DNA of 57,474 nt from Algoriphagus marincola HL-49 (GTDB lineage Bacteria > Bacteroidota > Bacteroidia > Cytophagales > Cyclobacteriaceae): positions 1-57,474 of the forward strand of contig LJXT01000007.1 of the NCBI GenBank assembly GCA_001314815.1, read 5' to 3'. The translations under genes were made by a program, and so were the position numbers. Within the stretch, counting starts at the first letter, position 1; every line of letters begins with the position of its first letter. Under the pieces are notes generated by a model that was not told the DNA's origin, did no database searches, and was given only the letters and a program-made list of their open reading frames with translations. This document shows, one piece after another, positions 36,857-46,362 of this stretch.

Positions 36857-38023
36857 ATGGCACATTTCGAAACAGAGTCAATCCGAACCCAATCCCGAAC
36901 CAACGAGCGGGAACACTCAGCCCCTATTTTTCTGACATCAAGCTTTACATTCGATTCTGCTGAAGAAGCTAGAGCGACCTTTGCAGATGAAACCCCGGGA
37001 AATATTTATTCCCGATACGCTAATCCGAATTCCTCAGAATTGATCGAAAAGGTCTGTCGAGCAGAGGGAACTGAAGATGGGGTAGCTACTGCCTCTGGGA
37101 TGGCGGCCATGTTTGGAAGTATCGCCTCCCTACTGCAACAGGGAGACCATATCCTGGCGGCACGCTCACTTTTTGGCTCAACTCACCAACTACTCACAAG
37201 GGTTTTTCCTAAATGGGGCATCACCTCCACTTACGGAAATATCTCAGACTATCAAAACTGGGAAAAGCTTTTACAGCCGAATACCAAAATGCTCTTTTTG
37301 GAAACCCCTTCCAATCCAGGTTTGGAGATCATAGATCTGGAGTGGGCAGGAAAGTTCGCCGCTGCACACAATCTGATTTTGGTAGTGGACAATTGCTTTG
37401 CGACTCCCTATTTGCAGCAGCCTGCCAAATGGGGCGCCCATATCGTCACACACAGTGCTACGAAATACATCGATGGGCAAGGACGCGTCTTAGGTGGACT
37501 GATATTGGGTAAAAAGGATCTGATCAAAGAGGTTCAGTTTTTTACCCGCCATACGGGTCCTGCTATCTCACCTTTCAATGCTTGGATGCTATCAAAGAGC
37601 ATGGAAACACTGGCTGTTCGTATGGACAGGCATTGTGAAAGCGCATTAAAAATTGCCAGCTACTTTGAGGGGAAATCGGGCATAAATGAAGTAAAGTACC
37701 CATTCCTAAAATCTCACCCTCAACATCACCTGGCCCAAAAACAAATGAGTCAGGGAGGGGGAATAGTAACCTTAAATCTCGAGGGTGGCATCAGTCGGGC
37801 ACAGCGATTCATTGATCAGCTACAAATGATCTCTATCACTGCAAATCTTGGTGATAGCCGAAGTATCATCACGCACCCTGCCTCTACCACACACAGCAAG
37901 CTTACTGAGGAGGAGCGGAAAAAAGTAGGCATTCATCCTGGGCTTATTCGGCTTTCAGTTGGATTAGAGCATCCTGAGGATATTGTAAAGGATGTGGAAC
38001 GAGCATTGGAAAGGTCCAAGTAA
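36857..38023 (+). CDS. metZ: O-succinylhomoserine sulfhydrylase (MetZ type)
   Basis: A 388-residue PLP enzyme of the Cys/Met metabolism family. The PLP-binding Lys203 is in HSATKYIDGQGR; YSRYANPNS near residue 51 and ETPSNPGLEI near 149 are typical. The overall match, particularly GQGRVLGG after the lysine, points to O-succinylhomoserine sulfhydrylase, which joins sulfide to activated homoserine to give homocysteine. An O-acetylhomoserine substrate cannot be excluded. The SAM riboswitch upstream confirms a role in methionine synthesis. Confidence 0.9.
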   Translation: MAHFETESIRTQSRTNEREHSAPIFLTSSFTFDSAEEARATFADETPGNIYSRYANPNSSELIEKVCRAEGTEDGVATASGMAAMFGSIASLLQQGDHILAARSLFGSTHQLLTRVFPKWGITSTYGNISDYQNWEKLLQPNTKMLFLETPSNPGLEIIDLEWAGKFAAAHNLILVVDNCFATPYLQQPAKWGAHIVTHSATKYIDGQGRVLGGLILGKKDLIKEVQFFTRHTGPAISPFNAWMLSKSMETLAVRMDRHCESALKIASYFEGKSGINEVKYPFLKSHPQHHLAQKQMSQGGGIVTLNLEGGISRAQRFIDQLQMISITANLGDSRSIITHPASTTHSKLTEEERKKVGIHPGLIRLSVGLEHPEDIVKDVERALERSK

Positions 38024-38052
38024 AAAAAGCGACTACCAAGCCGCCTTAACTT

Positions 38053-38514
38053 TTACCAAGTAGTCTCTTTCAGTTTGGGAAAAGCCCGAATAATATCACT
38101 GAGACTGATTTGCCCTACTAATCTATTATCCTTTAAAACTGGAAAACGACGAATCTTAAGTTCTAAAAACTTTCCTGCTGCATCAAAAAGCGACAAATCC
38201 GGTGATAAAGTCATCACATCTGTGCTCATGTGCTCTTTTACTTTTGCCGGAAACTTCGGTGTATTGGTGTATTTCCCTTTGATGATTTCTTTCAGGCAAT
38301 CTACCTCCGAAATGATTCCTACCAAGCCCCCTGATTCATCCACCACTGGGGCTCCGGATATTTTTCTTTTTGTCAGCACCTCAAGTACCTGGTCAATGGT
38401 GTCTTCCGGATGAAAAGTCACCAAATTGGTACTCATGTGATCTCTGACCAAAATGGGAGCCGGAGTATTTCTTTTTGGCTCCACTAGTCTTACTCCTTGA
38501 AAACTTTTAACCAT
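38053..38514 (-). CDS. CBS-domain protein
   Basis: A 153-residue protein made almost entirely of a CBS pair: DHMSTNLVTFHPEDTIDQVLEVL...GAPVVDESGGLVGIISEVD (about 25-80) and EHMSTDVMTLSPDLSLFDAAGKFLELKIRRFPVLKDNRLVGQISLSDI (about 92-145). CBS pairs bind adenosyl ligands and often regulate a partner enzyme or channel. None is fused here. It is a single gene converging on metZ, 29 bases from its stop. Confidence 0.85.
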   Translation of the reverse strand: MVKSFQGVRLVEPKRNTPAPILVRDHMSTNLVTFHPEDTIDQVLEVLTKRKISGAPVVDESGGLVGIISEVDCLKEIIKGKYTNTPKFPAKVKEHMSTDVMTLSPDLSLFDAAGKFLELKIRRFPVLKDNRLVGQISLSDIIRAFPKLKETTW

Positions 38515-38621
38515 GATTGAGATTTTTTAAAGTGGACATATAATCTACTGAATTATAGACTTAAATCCAATCATTAAACTAAAAAATATACAAAATCAAA
38601 TAATTGTTTCTAAAAAATAAA

Positions 38622-40160
38622 TTAATTCAAAATATTATTTCTAAGAATTATGATAGGTTGCCACTTTTCAGAAGGTCCTTTGTACAGGTCATTAAAATCA
38701 AAACTCCCCACCAAAATATCCAAATCCCCATCCGCATCTACATCTCCTTTTGAAAGAATCAGGTAATTAGTATCAAACTGAATACTCGGTAGATACGGCT
38801 TGAATTGATTTTCACCCTTATTTTCAAAGTAAATCAAGTCCTCTTTTGGCATCTGTCTTTTATCCGGAAAAAAGGAAATCGCTACGATATCTAGGTCTCC
38901 ATCTTGATCAAAATCAGCTACTTCTACGCCACTTGCACCATACATAGGATAGAACCAACTTTCTTCAAACTCATTATTACCGAGATTTTTGAAAATTCGT
39001 ACCCCGTGATAATTTTTCAGAATCTGCGATTGGTCCGCATTGTCTCCATTGACGAGAATGAGGTCAAGCTTCCCGTCTTCATTCATATCGACGAGCTGAA
39101 AATCACTGGAACCGAACGCAGGTTGAAATTCGAGCAAAGTCCTTTCGAAAAATCTTCCTTCGCCTTGATTTTCCCAAAGAAAAATTCCCTCTGCTGCTTG
39201 TGTCATCATCCCTATAATGTCCAGATCTCCATCCCCATCCCAATCAACCAACTCTGTCTTTCTGGCACCGGGCAGCGCCTTTAATACAAGCTCCTCCTTT
39301 TCTCCCTCACCCCCGAAAAACACACTAAGTTTTCCCAAGTGATTTCCAAATTGGGCAATCACCCGGTCTTGAAGACCATCCCCATTTAAATCCCCCCAGG
39401 AAACATGAACCGGACGCATTAATTTTTCCTGAATAATTTCCGTTTTCCACTCTCCCTCTTTGGGATCAAATCGGACTACATTTCCCAATGAGTCATTTGA
39501 TGGATCCATCAGTCCCATACTCAACACCTCAAAAGAACTTCCTCTTAGGGATAAAGAGACTGGTGCTATACCGGTATTCAAGGAATCAAGCAGCGTAGGC
39601 TTTTCTGATACATCCAAATGAAAGAGTTTTTTCGATCGATGCCCTAGCCAAATCCGGGATGAACTGTCCACATGAATCATTGTAGTCAAATCAGGATAGA
39701 CAAAATCAAAGGCAGGAATGATCTCTTCAAAGCCAGAAATGCCCATTTCGGGTGCTACCTTTTCATTTTGCGGAAGGGGAAAATCCGGCGCATGGGAGAG
39801 ATAATAATCTCGCAGCTTCTCCCAATTATCCTTTTGTATAAGTGGAATATCTGAATAAATACCCGGCGGAACTCCTCGATCTTTGGGTAGCGTAATCCCA
39901 ATATCCTCCTCTAGGTACAGGCCCATCCGCATCCGCATATCCGGCAGTACGCTTTCTTCCCAGGTTTTCTTATCCAAAATGGATGGATCTGGCATCAAAT
40001 GGCAATTTCCACAGTACAACTCTGCTAATTTTTCCCCGTCCAAATTCAGATCCATTTGAGAAAGCTGATACAAACTTGGTACAGGCTGCTTTCGTTCGGA
40101 GATAGGCTCACAAGCCCAGTAAACTACTACAAAAAGTAAAACGATCGATCTTCCCTTCAT
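38622..40160 (-). CDS. FG-GAP/VCBS repeat lipoprotein with a cytochrome c heme motif
   Basis: A 512-residue lipoprotein (lipobox YWAC, Cys17). Near the N-terminus the sequence LAELYCGNCHLMPDPSIL has a CxxCH heme-binding motif (Cys50, Cys53, His54), as in mono-heme cytochrome c. The remainder has at least five Ca-binding FG-GAP loops: DLNGDGLQD, DWDGDGDLD, DMNEDGKLD, DFDQDGDLD and DVDADGDLD, which form a beta-propeller. It may carry or sense electrons at the outer surface while binding a ligand, but its role is unknown. It is the last gene of an overlapping operon with cutC and a glycosylasparaginase. Confidence 0.78.
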   Translation of the reverse strand: MKGRSIVLLFVVVYWACEPISERKQPVPSLYQLSQMDLNLDGEKLAELYCGNCHLMPDPSILDKKTWEESVLPDMRMRMGLYLEEDIGITLPKDRGVPPGIYSDIPLIQKDNWEKLRDYYLSHAPDFPLPQNEKVAPEMGISGFEEIIPAFDFVYPDLTTMIHVDSSSRIWLGHRSKKLFHLDVSEKPTLLDSLNTGIAPVSLSLRGSSFEVLSMGLMDPSNDSLGNVVRFDPKEGEWKTEIIQEKLMRPVHVSWGDLNGDGLQDRVIAQFGNHLGKLSVFFGGEGEKEELVLKALPGARKTELVDWDGDGDLDIIGMMTQAAEGIFLWENQGEGRFFERTLLEFQPAFGSSDFQLVDMNEDGKLDLILVNGDNADQSQILKNYHGVRIFKNLGNNEFEESWFYPMYGASGVEVADFDQDGDLDIVAISFFPDKRQMPKEDLIYFENKGENQFKPYLPSIQFDTNYLILSKGDVDADGDLDILVGSFDFNDLYKGPSEKWQPIIILRNNILN

Positions 40161-40897
40161 TTCCCTGCCTCCAGAAATTCCTTTACCAAAACAGGATCAA
40201 TTCCCAGATGATACCTAAAATCATCAGGATTGCTCGAAAAAGTAACATTTGAATTGATGAATTGGTTGGAAGGAAGGACTTTAGTTTTGCAGGAAGCGTG
40301 GATCTCCTGAAAGTTCAAAAACTTTTTCAGGTGACTCACATGCTCAGGTTTAGACCCACCACCAGGCATGATGATAATTCGATCGCCCGCCATTTGCATC
40401 AGCCTCTCTATCAGGTCCATCCCTTCGGTGACTGAATTTCGAGCACCTGAGGTGAGGACTCGCTGAAACCCTAGTTGAATAATCGATTCTATGCTTCCTG
40501 CAGGATCTTGGCAGGCATCGAATGCCCGGTGAAAGGTACAGGGCTTGCCTGAAGCTGCTCGAAGTAGGCTCTCACATGCATCATTTTGAATAGCACCTTT
40601 CGGATCCAAAACTCCAAACACAAAGCCATCTGCACCAGCTTTTCCAAGGGCCTCAATATCACGCTTCATCACCAAGAGTTCTTTTGACGAATAGCAAAAA
40701 TCTCCTCCTCGGGGGCGTATCATTACAAAAACCGGAATATCCAGCTCACTTTTCAGAACTTCCAGCATTCCTACGCTCGGTGTTTCACCCCCCTCGGGAA
40801 AATTAGCACATAACTCCAAGCGATGTACCCCAAATCGGGCAGCATCTAGAGCTGATTGTATATTAAAAACGGGTGCTTCTAGTAATATGGACATCAA
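40157..40897 (-). CDS. cutC: copper homeostasis protein CutC family
   Basis: A 246-residue TIM-barrel protein of the CutC family. Signature pieces are GVHRLELCANFPEGGETPS, VMIRPRGGDFCYS and TFHRAFDACQDP, with RVLTSGARNS and IIIMPGGGSKPEH further on. CutC was linked to copper tolerance in E. coli, but the biochemical activity is not settled and in many bacteria it sits with glycan genes. Here it overlaps its neighbours by four bases on each side, so it is made together with them. The start could be the second Met. Confidence 0.9.
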   Translation of the reverse strand: MMSILLEAPVFNIQSALDAARFGVHRLELCANFPEGGETPSVGMLEVLKSELDIPVFVMIRPRGGDFCYSSKELLVMKRDIEALGKAGADGFVFGVLDPKGAIQNDACESLLRAASGKPCTFHRAFDACQDPAGSIESIIQLGFQRVLTSGARNSVTEGMDLIERLMQMAGDRIIIMPGGGSKPEHVSHLKKFLNFQEIHASCKTKVLPSNQFINSNVTFSSNPDDFRYHLGIDPVLVKEFLEAGK

Positions 40898-41874
40898 AAG
40901 TGGCTTTTGGAGTCAATCAATTCATTATTGGAAAGAGTAGCTTGGGCAAAGTTGAATCCGGGTTGCACGGCAAAAGCTCCGACTTGCCCCTCTTTATTGA
41001 TAGCGAGAAAGCCAGCTTGAATATCAGCAATATCCTTCCTGTTTTTGGAAATCAATCTTCTTACAGCCTCTTCGCAAGCTTCCTGAGGAGTTCTGCCTTG
41101 GCGCATCAACTCTACAATCAAAAAGCTACCACAGATACGAATAATAGACTCACCCAAACCGGTAGCAGTTGCTGCACCAACTTCATTGTCTACATAGAGA
41201 CCGGCCCCGATAATCGGGCTATCCCCCACTCTCCCGTGCATCTTGTAGGCTAAGCCACTTGTCGTACAGCTTCCTGCAAAATTCCCTTTGTCATCCATTC
41301 CAATCATTCCAATGGTATCATGATTCTCAATATTGATGACAGGCTTGTATTTACTGGTTTTTTTCCATTTATCGTATGCCTGTTGAGCCTTTGGACTGAG
41401 TTTTTCCTCTTCGATGGGAAAACCTTGTGAAATGGCAAATTGTCTCGCTCCTTCCCCTGCCAGCATCACGTGAGGAGTCTTTTCCATCACGGCCCTTGCT
41501 AGCGAGATCGGATGCTTCACCTGCCTGACAAAAGCAACAGACCCACATGATCCATCTCCAGTCATAATCGAAGCATCGAGCGTGGTGATGCCTTCACGGT
41601 CAGGAAGCCCTTGAAGACCCACTGATAGATTTTCCATATCGAGCTCTGTGTCTTTTACGCCAATCTCCACTGCATCGACTATGCTTCCAGTCTGCTTGTA
41701 TGCATGGATGGCGGCGGCGTTGGCGGGAATTCCATGATTCCAGGTGGATAGAATGAGTGGGCCATCTGCAGGTTTGGGTGATGGTTGAAAAATCGGCAAA
41801 GCCTGGTTCACACCCGGGATTAAAACTGCCGAGCCTAAAAGTGTTTTCTTGATAAATTTTCTTCTTTGAGACAT
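40894..41874 (-). CDS. N4-(beta-N-acetylglucosaminyl)-L-asparaginase
   Basis: A 326-residue glycosylasparaginase of the Ntn-hydrolase family. It begins with a Tat-like signal (SQRRKFIKKTLLGSAVLIPG), so it should be exported folded. The autocleavage site is HDTIGM with nucleophile Thr187, and the downstream GVGDSPIIGAGLYVDNEVGAA-like stretch and ATGLGE are typical of the beta subunit. It cleaves GlcNAc-Asn, the last linkage left from N-glycoproteins. It is the first gene of the operon with cutC and a heme-motif lipoprotein, divergent from a creatininase-like gene. Confidence 0.9.
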   Translation of the reverse strand: MSQRRKFIKKTLLGSAVLIPGVNQALPIFQPSPKPADGPLILSTWNHGIPANAAAIHAYKQTGSIVDAVEIGVKDTELDMENLSVGLQGLPDREGITTLDASIMTGDGSCGSVAFVRQVKHPISLARAVMEKTPHVMLAGEGARQFAISQGFPIEEEKLSPKAQQAYDKWKKTSKYKPVINIENHDTIGMIGMDDKGNFAGSCTTSGLAYKMHGRVGDSPIIGAGLYVDNEVGAATATGLGESIIRICGSFLIVELMRQGRTPQEACEEAVRRLISKNRKDIADIQAGFLAINKEGQVGAFAVQPGFNFAQATLSNNELIDSKSHF

Positions 41875-41957
41875 GGAAACTAAATTGGGTTGATTCTTGA
41901 AATTATCAATTTCAGGTCTATTTAATCAAAAATTAAAGTAAACCCTACCAAATTTTT

Positions 41958-42719
41958 ATGAAGCCTTATCTGCTTAAAGAATCCAACTGGAAATATTTGA
42001 AAAAGCATCGTTATGAACTCGCTGTATTGCCCTGGGGAGCGACGGAGGCTCACAATTATCATATGCCTTACGGAACGGATGTCTATGAAGCAGATGCTAT
42101 CGGCGCAGAGGCCGGAAGAAAGGCATGGGAAAAAGGCGCCAATGTGGTGATCCTGCCGACTATCCCTTTTGGGGTCAATACAGGACAGGCAGACATTTAT
42201 CTGGATATTAATATGAATCCAAGCACACAAATGGCCATCATTAGAGACATCTTAGAAGTGATGGATCGACAAGGTGTTGGCAAATTTTTGATTCTCAACT
42301 CTCACGGAGGAAATGACTTTAAAACAGCGCTACGGGAATTAGGTCTAAAGTATCCGAATATGCTTCTTTTCACCTGCAATTGGTTTCAGGCCTTGGATAA
42401 AAGCCAGTTTTTCGAAGAAGCGGGAGATCATGCTGACGAAATGGAAACCGCATTAATCCAATACCTTCACCCCAAATTGGTCTTACCTCTTGAAGAAGCT
42501 GGTGACGGACACGAAAAGAAATCCACCATTAAAGGTATTCGGGAAAAATGGGCTTGGGCAGAACGCAAATGGTCTCAAGTAACTGAGGATACGGGTATAG
42601 GAAATCCTAAAAAAGCAACTCCTGAAAAAGGACAGCACTATTTTGATGCAGTGACTGATAAAGTTGCCGATCTTATGGTAGATATCTGCGCAGCAAAACC
42701 TGACGAGCTCTACCGCTAA
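41958..42719 (+). CDS. creatininase family amidohydrolase
   Basis: A 253-residue metal-dependent amide hydrolase. The metal ligands are likely Glu30 and His32 in GATEAH, Asp41 in YGTD, and the conserved NSHGGND near 114-120 and HADEMET further on. The family includes creatininase and formamide hydrolases such as FAPy and mycofactocin enzymes, so the substrate is open. It is divergent from the glycosylasparaginase, and its end overlaps the ASPIC/UnbV gene by four bases tail to tail. Confidence 0.85.
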   Translation: MKPYLLKESNWKYLKKHRYELAVLPWGATEAHNYHMPYGTDVYEADAIGAEAGRKAWEKGANVVILPTIPFGVNTGQADIYLDINMNPSTQMAIIRDILEVMDRQGVGKFLILNSHGGNDFKTALRELGLKYPNMLLFTCNWFQALDKSQFFEEAGDHADEMETALIQYLHPKLVLPLEEAGDGHEKKSTIKGIREKWAWAERKWSQVTEDTGIGNPKKATPEKGQHYFDAVTDKVADLMVDICAAKPDELYR

Positions 42720-45700
42720 TTCAAGATGCTTAAATCGATTTCCTTAATATCTCCCTTGTAATCAATTACTTTGAGAGATTTCAAATTAGCCGGAAGCCGA
42801 ACCTCCCGCGAACTTTGAGAGAGAAAACCAGAACCTATCACAGGTTCGTGACGGATAGACTTCCCATCGGTGGTTTCGATGAGTACAGCAGTTATTTCCT
42901 GGCTAGGCTTGATCGTCTGTTCCACTCCTTGGATGGATTGGAACACCTTCAACTCTCCACGGTTTTGGGAAGCTATATACAAAGGACTACCTGAGTTTCG
43001 AGCTAGTTTTACTAATGCTTTGGCATCTCCAGGAACAATAAAGCCACTCTCAGCAGCATTCATTGGATCAAAATTCCCTTTGCCATCTCCGAGCAAAACC
43101 AATCCATTCAATGCATCCAATCTACCGATGAATATCTCATTCCCGAAGTCATTTCCTATCAGTAAAATATCAAGAATACCATCTCCATTGACATCATCAG
43201 CGACCAAACCATTTACGGGAGCTAGCTGAGCCTCGATTGGTAGTTCATGAATCTTGAACTTGCCATCTCCCAAATTCTCCACATAAGATGAACGATCAAA
43301 ATTACCTTCTAAGATCAAAGCTTCCTGAAGCTCTTCCTCTGTGAAAAGAGTTTGCTCTGTGGCCATTGCGTAGGTTTTATATCGCTCAAACTTCCTTCTA
43401 AAAAGCGTACTCTGCCCATACAAATCATCCCAGAAATGGCTTGGAAATGAATTGAAATTCCCTGCCCGGTCCTTATACCAAGAAAAAACTACTGGATCTA
43501 CACTCCCATTTTTATCAAAATCTTTGGCATAAACTTTATAAGGCATTTCAGCTGTAGGGTGATAGTGATTATTGGCTCCTAAATTCCCAACTATAAAGTC
43601 CACATCTCCATCTTGATCAAAGTCTCCAGCAGCGATAGAATTCCACCATCCAAGGTACTGCTGCAGGCCAGTTTCTTTCATGGGACTCAGTTTTCCAGAA
43701 TCATTTTGAAATATCTGAATGGCCATCAATTCCCCCACTACTACTAAATCCAAATCCCCATCCAAATCTACATCTGACCAAATGGCATCGGTTATCATCC
43801 CGATTTTCTGAAGCTCAGGAGCCAATTCCTCGGTTTTATCTTTTAGACTTCCATTTTCATTTATCAAAAGAAAACTCTTCTCAGGATAGGGGTATTGTGC
43901 AAAAGGAGTTCTTCCTCCAACGAAAAGATCCAGAAAACCATCCTGATTAAAATCAGCAGCTCTTACTACACTTCCGCTGGCTTTTACTTGATTAAAACTC
44001 TCATCTTTCAGAAAATTCCCACTCCCATCATTCAGATACAAGCGATCATTGTATTCTTGGGAATTAGGCAAAAACTCATTGCTCCCTCCCACCAAATACA
44101 TATCCAAGTCACCATCATTATCAACATCAAAAAGCAAGATACCCATCTCCTCAAAATTGGCTGAATTGTCATCCAATAACTGTCTCTGATTAAATGTGCC
44201 GTCCGCATTTTGAAAAAACACTTGAGGCATAAACCCTGAAGAGGAACCAATGACCAAGTCTTCCATTTGATCGCCATTGATATCCCCTACAGCCAATGCC
44301 GGCCCAAATTGGGTCAATTTATGAGGTAAAGTTCGCTGTACGTTATAATCGATTTTGTCCTGTTCTTCATGCAAAAACTCTAGGCCGACCTCCTCAGCAA
44401 CGTCCTCAAATAGCTGCTCAGAGCTACCAAGATCCAGAATTGCCAAGGTATTTTTTCCTTGATTTGCTTCTGAGTAGGCGGCCTTAAGGGTAGAATTCAG
44501 TTCTGGATTTTCGAATTGGTTCTCCTTTCCGTCCGGCCAAATAATCAAAAGGCTTTCAACCGTTTTGCCGGGAGCAATCCCAAAATGCATGGTAGGCTCC
44601 AAGGTGGACATGTAGCCTCTGACAAGCTGCTGCTCCTGAAATAATCGGCTCCCATCATTCAAAGTCAATACAACTTTAGCCCCAAGCCCTTGCGGATTGG
44701 CTGGAGGTCCAGCAAGATCAATTCTAAGGAAAGCTCCTTTTTTTTCACGTTTCTCGAGATGATTTTCGAAGACAAAGGCTGCATCATTAATATTATTGAT
44801 CACATAATCCAAGTCCCCATCATTATCCAAATCAACGAGTACTGCTCCATTGGAAAATGAAGGTCTATCCAAGCCCCACTCCTCCCCGCTATCTTGGAAC
44901 GTCAAGTCCCCTTTATTCTTAAATGCGTAATTTGGGATTTTGACAATGGGAATAGAATCCAAAAGCTGTCTTACCGTGGCAATACTTCCTACGTCTGCCC
45001 TGTAATTGGCAAAGTCCTTATCAGTAATATCTCGTGGAAATCCATTCGTAACCAAAAGGTCTCTCCATCCATCATGATCGACATCTCCAAAAAGTGGAGA
45101 CCATGACCAATCAGTTTGATACATACCTGCGAGCATTCCTATTTCACTAAATGGAGCTTCCGGACCATTGTTCATATGCAACATGTTTCGTACATGCTGA
45201 TACTCATAGCCCCATTGTTCATTACTGATGTAGACCTGATAGGAGTTCTTGCCGATAGTAGTTTTCTTTCTATAGTTATCCTCACCCAACATATCCAAGG
45301 TGATGATATCCGGCATCATGTCATTATTGAAATCCGCAATATCAGAGCCCATAGAAAATTGACTTTGGTGCTTGAGCTTTTGGGATATCTGATTGGAAAA
45401 AGTGCCGTCTTGATTATTGATGTATAGAATATCATTTGTGACATAATCATTGGAAACGTGAATATCAGGCCACCCATCATTATTCAAGTCCGAAATCAAC
45501 AATCCTAAACCAAAGCCTTCGATTGTAATCCCCGCTTCAATAGTGACATTCGTAAATGTTCCGTCTCCATTGTTTCTATAAAAAGCATCATTATTGATAG
45601 CTGATCCATCCGTGATTTTTTCTCGATAGTTGGATGGGACAATTTTACTTTGCTCGTTATTAAGTACGTATAAATCTAAATCCCCATCCAAATCGTAATC

Positions 45701-46237
45701 CACAAAGGCTGCTCCCATCCCGTTTCCTGGATCTGCTATCCCGTATTCATCTGCTTTTTCGACGAAAGAGATATTACCCTGCTCATCTTTCCCCTGATTG
45801 ACGAACAACAAATTATTTCGCTCTCCATCTCCCGTTTTCATGGCTGCCACCACATAGATATCCATCCAGCCATCCTTATTGATATCTACAACCGTGACAC
45901 CGGTACACCATTTATCAGACGCTTGGATTCCAGCCTCCTCCGACACATCTTCAAACTTAAAATCACCTTGATTTAAGTAAAGTTTATTAGGGACCTGATT
46001 CCCGGTAAAAAACAAGTCAACCAAGCCATCCTGATCAAAATCCGCAGCTGCGACACCTCCCCCATTGAAAATATATTCATCCGTCAGAATATTGAAGGAA
46101 TCGGTTTCTATGATTTCGTTATTGAAATCAATACCAGTTTGAGAAGTTGGTTTTAATTCAAAAAGTGTATCTGATTTTTGACAAGAAACCAAGAGGTGAA
46201 AAGACAAAATCAGAAGTAAATACTGGGTGATTTTCAT
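42716..46237 (-). CDS. FG-GAP/VCBS and ASPIC/UnbV repeat lipoprotein
   Basis: An 1173-residue lipoprotein (lipobox LVSC, Cys19). The N-terminal 450 residues have repeated FG-GAP loops (DFDQDGLVDLFFTG, DINKDGWMDIYV, DYDLDGDLDLYV, DLNNDGWPDIHV). An ASPIC/UnbV domain (about 500-585, with GLGAKVVLTLNDGS and TVESLLIIWPDGKE) is followed by a second propeller with more Ca-type loops. Such proteins in Bacteroidota are usually next to SusC/SusD, as here, and probably bind carbohydrate or other polymers at the outer surface. It lies downstream of susD with a terminator between. Confidence 0.85.
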   Translation of the reverse strand: MKITQYLLLILSFHLLVSCQKSDTLFELKPTSQTGIDFNNEIIETDSFNILTDEYIFNGGGVAAADFDQDGLVDLFFTGNQVPNKLYLNQGDFKFEDVSEEAGIQASDKWCTGVTVVDINKDGWMDIYVVAAMKTGDGERNNLLFVNQGKDEQGNISFVEKADEYGIADPGNGMGAAFVDYDLDGDLDLYVLNNEQSKIVPSNYREKITDGSAINNDAFYRNNGDGTFTNVTIEAGITIEGFGLGLLISDLNNDGWPDIHVSNDYVTNDILYINNQDGTFSNQISQKLKHQSQFSMGSDIADFNNDMMPDIITLDMLGEDNYRKKTTIGKNSYQVYISNEQWGYEYQHVRNMLHMNNGPEAPFSEIGMLAGMYQTDWSWSPLFGDVDHDGWRDLLVTNGFPRDITDKDFANYRADVGSIATVRQLLDSIPIVKIPNYAFKNKGDLTFQDSGEEWGLDRPSFSNGAVLVDLDNDGDLDYVINNINDAAFVFENHLEKREKKGAFLRIDLAGPPANPQGLGAKVVLTLNDGSRLFQEQQLVRGYMSTLEPTMHFGIAPGKTVESLLIIWPDGKENQFENPELNSTLKAAYSEANQGKNTLAILDLGSSEQLFEDVAEEVGLEFLHEEQDKIDYNVQRTLPHKLTQFGPALAVGDINGDQMEDLVIGSSSGFMPQVFFQNADGTFNQRQLLDDNSANFEEMGILLFDVDNDGDLDMYLVGGSNEFLPNSQEYNDRLYLNDGSGNFLKDESFNQVKASGSVVRAADFNQDGFLDLFVGGRTPFAQYPYPEKSFLLINENGSLKDKTEELAPELQKIGMITDAIWSDVDLDGDLDLVVVGELMAIQIFQNDSGKLSPMKETGLQQYLGWWNSIAAGDFDQDGDVDFIVGNLGANNHYHPTAEMPYKVYAKDFDKNGSVDPVVFSWYKDRAGNFNSFPSHFWDDLYGQSTLFRRKFERYKTYAMATEQTLFTEEELQEALILEGNFDRSSYVENLGDGKFKIHELPIEAQLAPVNGLVADDVNGDGILDILLIGNDFGNEIFIGRLDALNGLVLLGDGKGNFDPMNAAESGFIVPGDAKALVKLARNSGSPLYIASQNRGELKVFQSIQGVEQTIKPSQEITAVLIETTDGKSIRHEPVIGSGFLSQSSREVRLPANLKSLKVIDYKGDIKEIDLSILN

Positions 46238-46311
46238 AGGGTTTAGCGGGTATTTTGATAATTTGAAATTACAATTTTACCAATGGTTTGAAAAATATCC
46301 CTTTCAAAAAA

Positions 46312-46344
46312 AGAAAAAAAAAGAGGCCACTAAGGCCTCTTTTA
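46312..46344 (-). terminator. terminator after susD
   Basis: On the reverse strand AAGAGGCC pairs with GGCCTCTT across a short loop and runs into nine Ts. Confidence 0.85.
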
Positions 46345-46362
46345 ATTTAATTAAATGGTTGA

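Noticed and set aside
42716..46237. DNA repeats within the FG-GAP gene
   Set aside because: The repeats are at protein level (Ca-binding loops); the DNA copies have diverged and show no recombination-type direct repeats.
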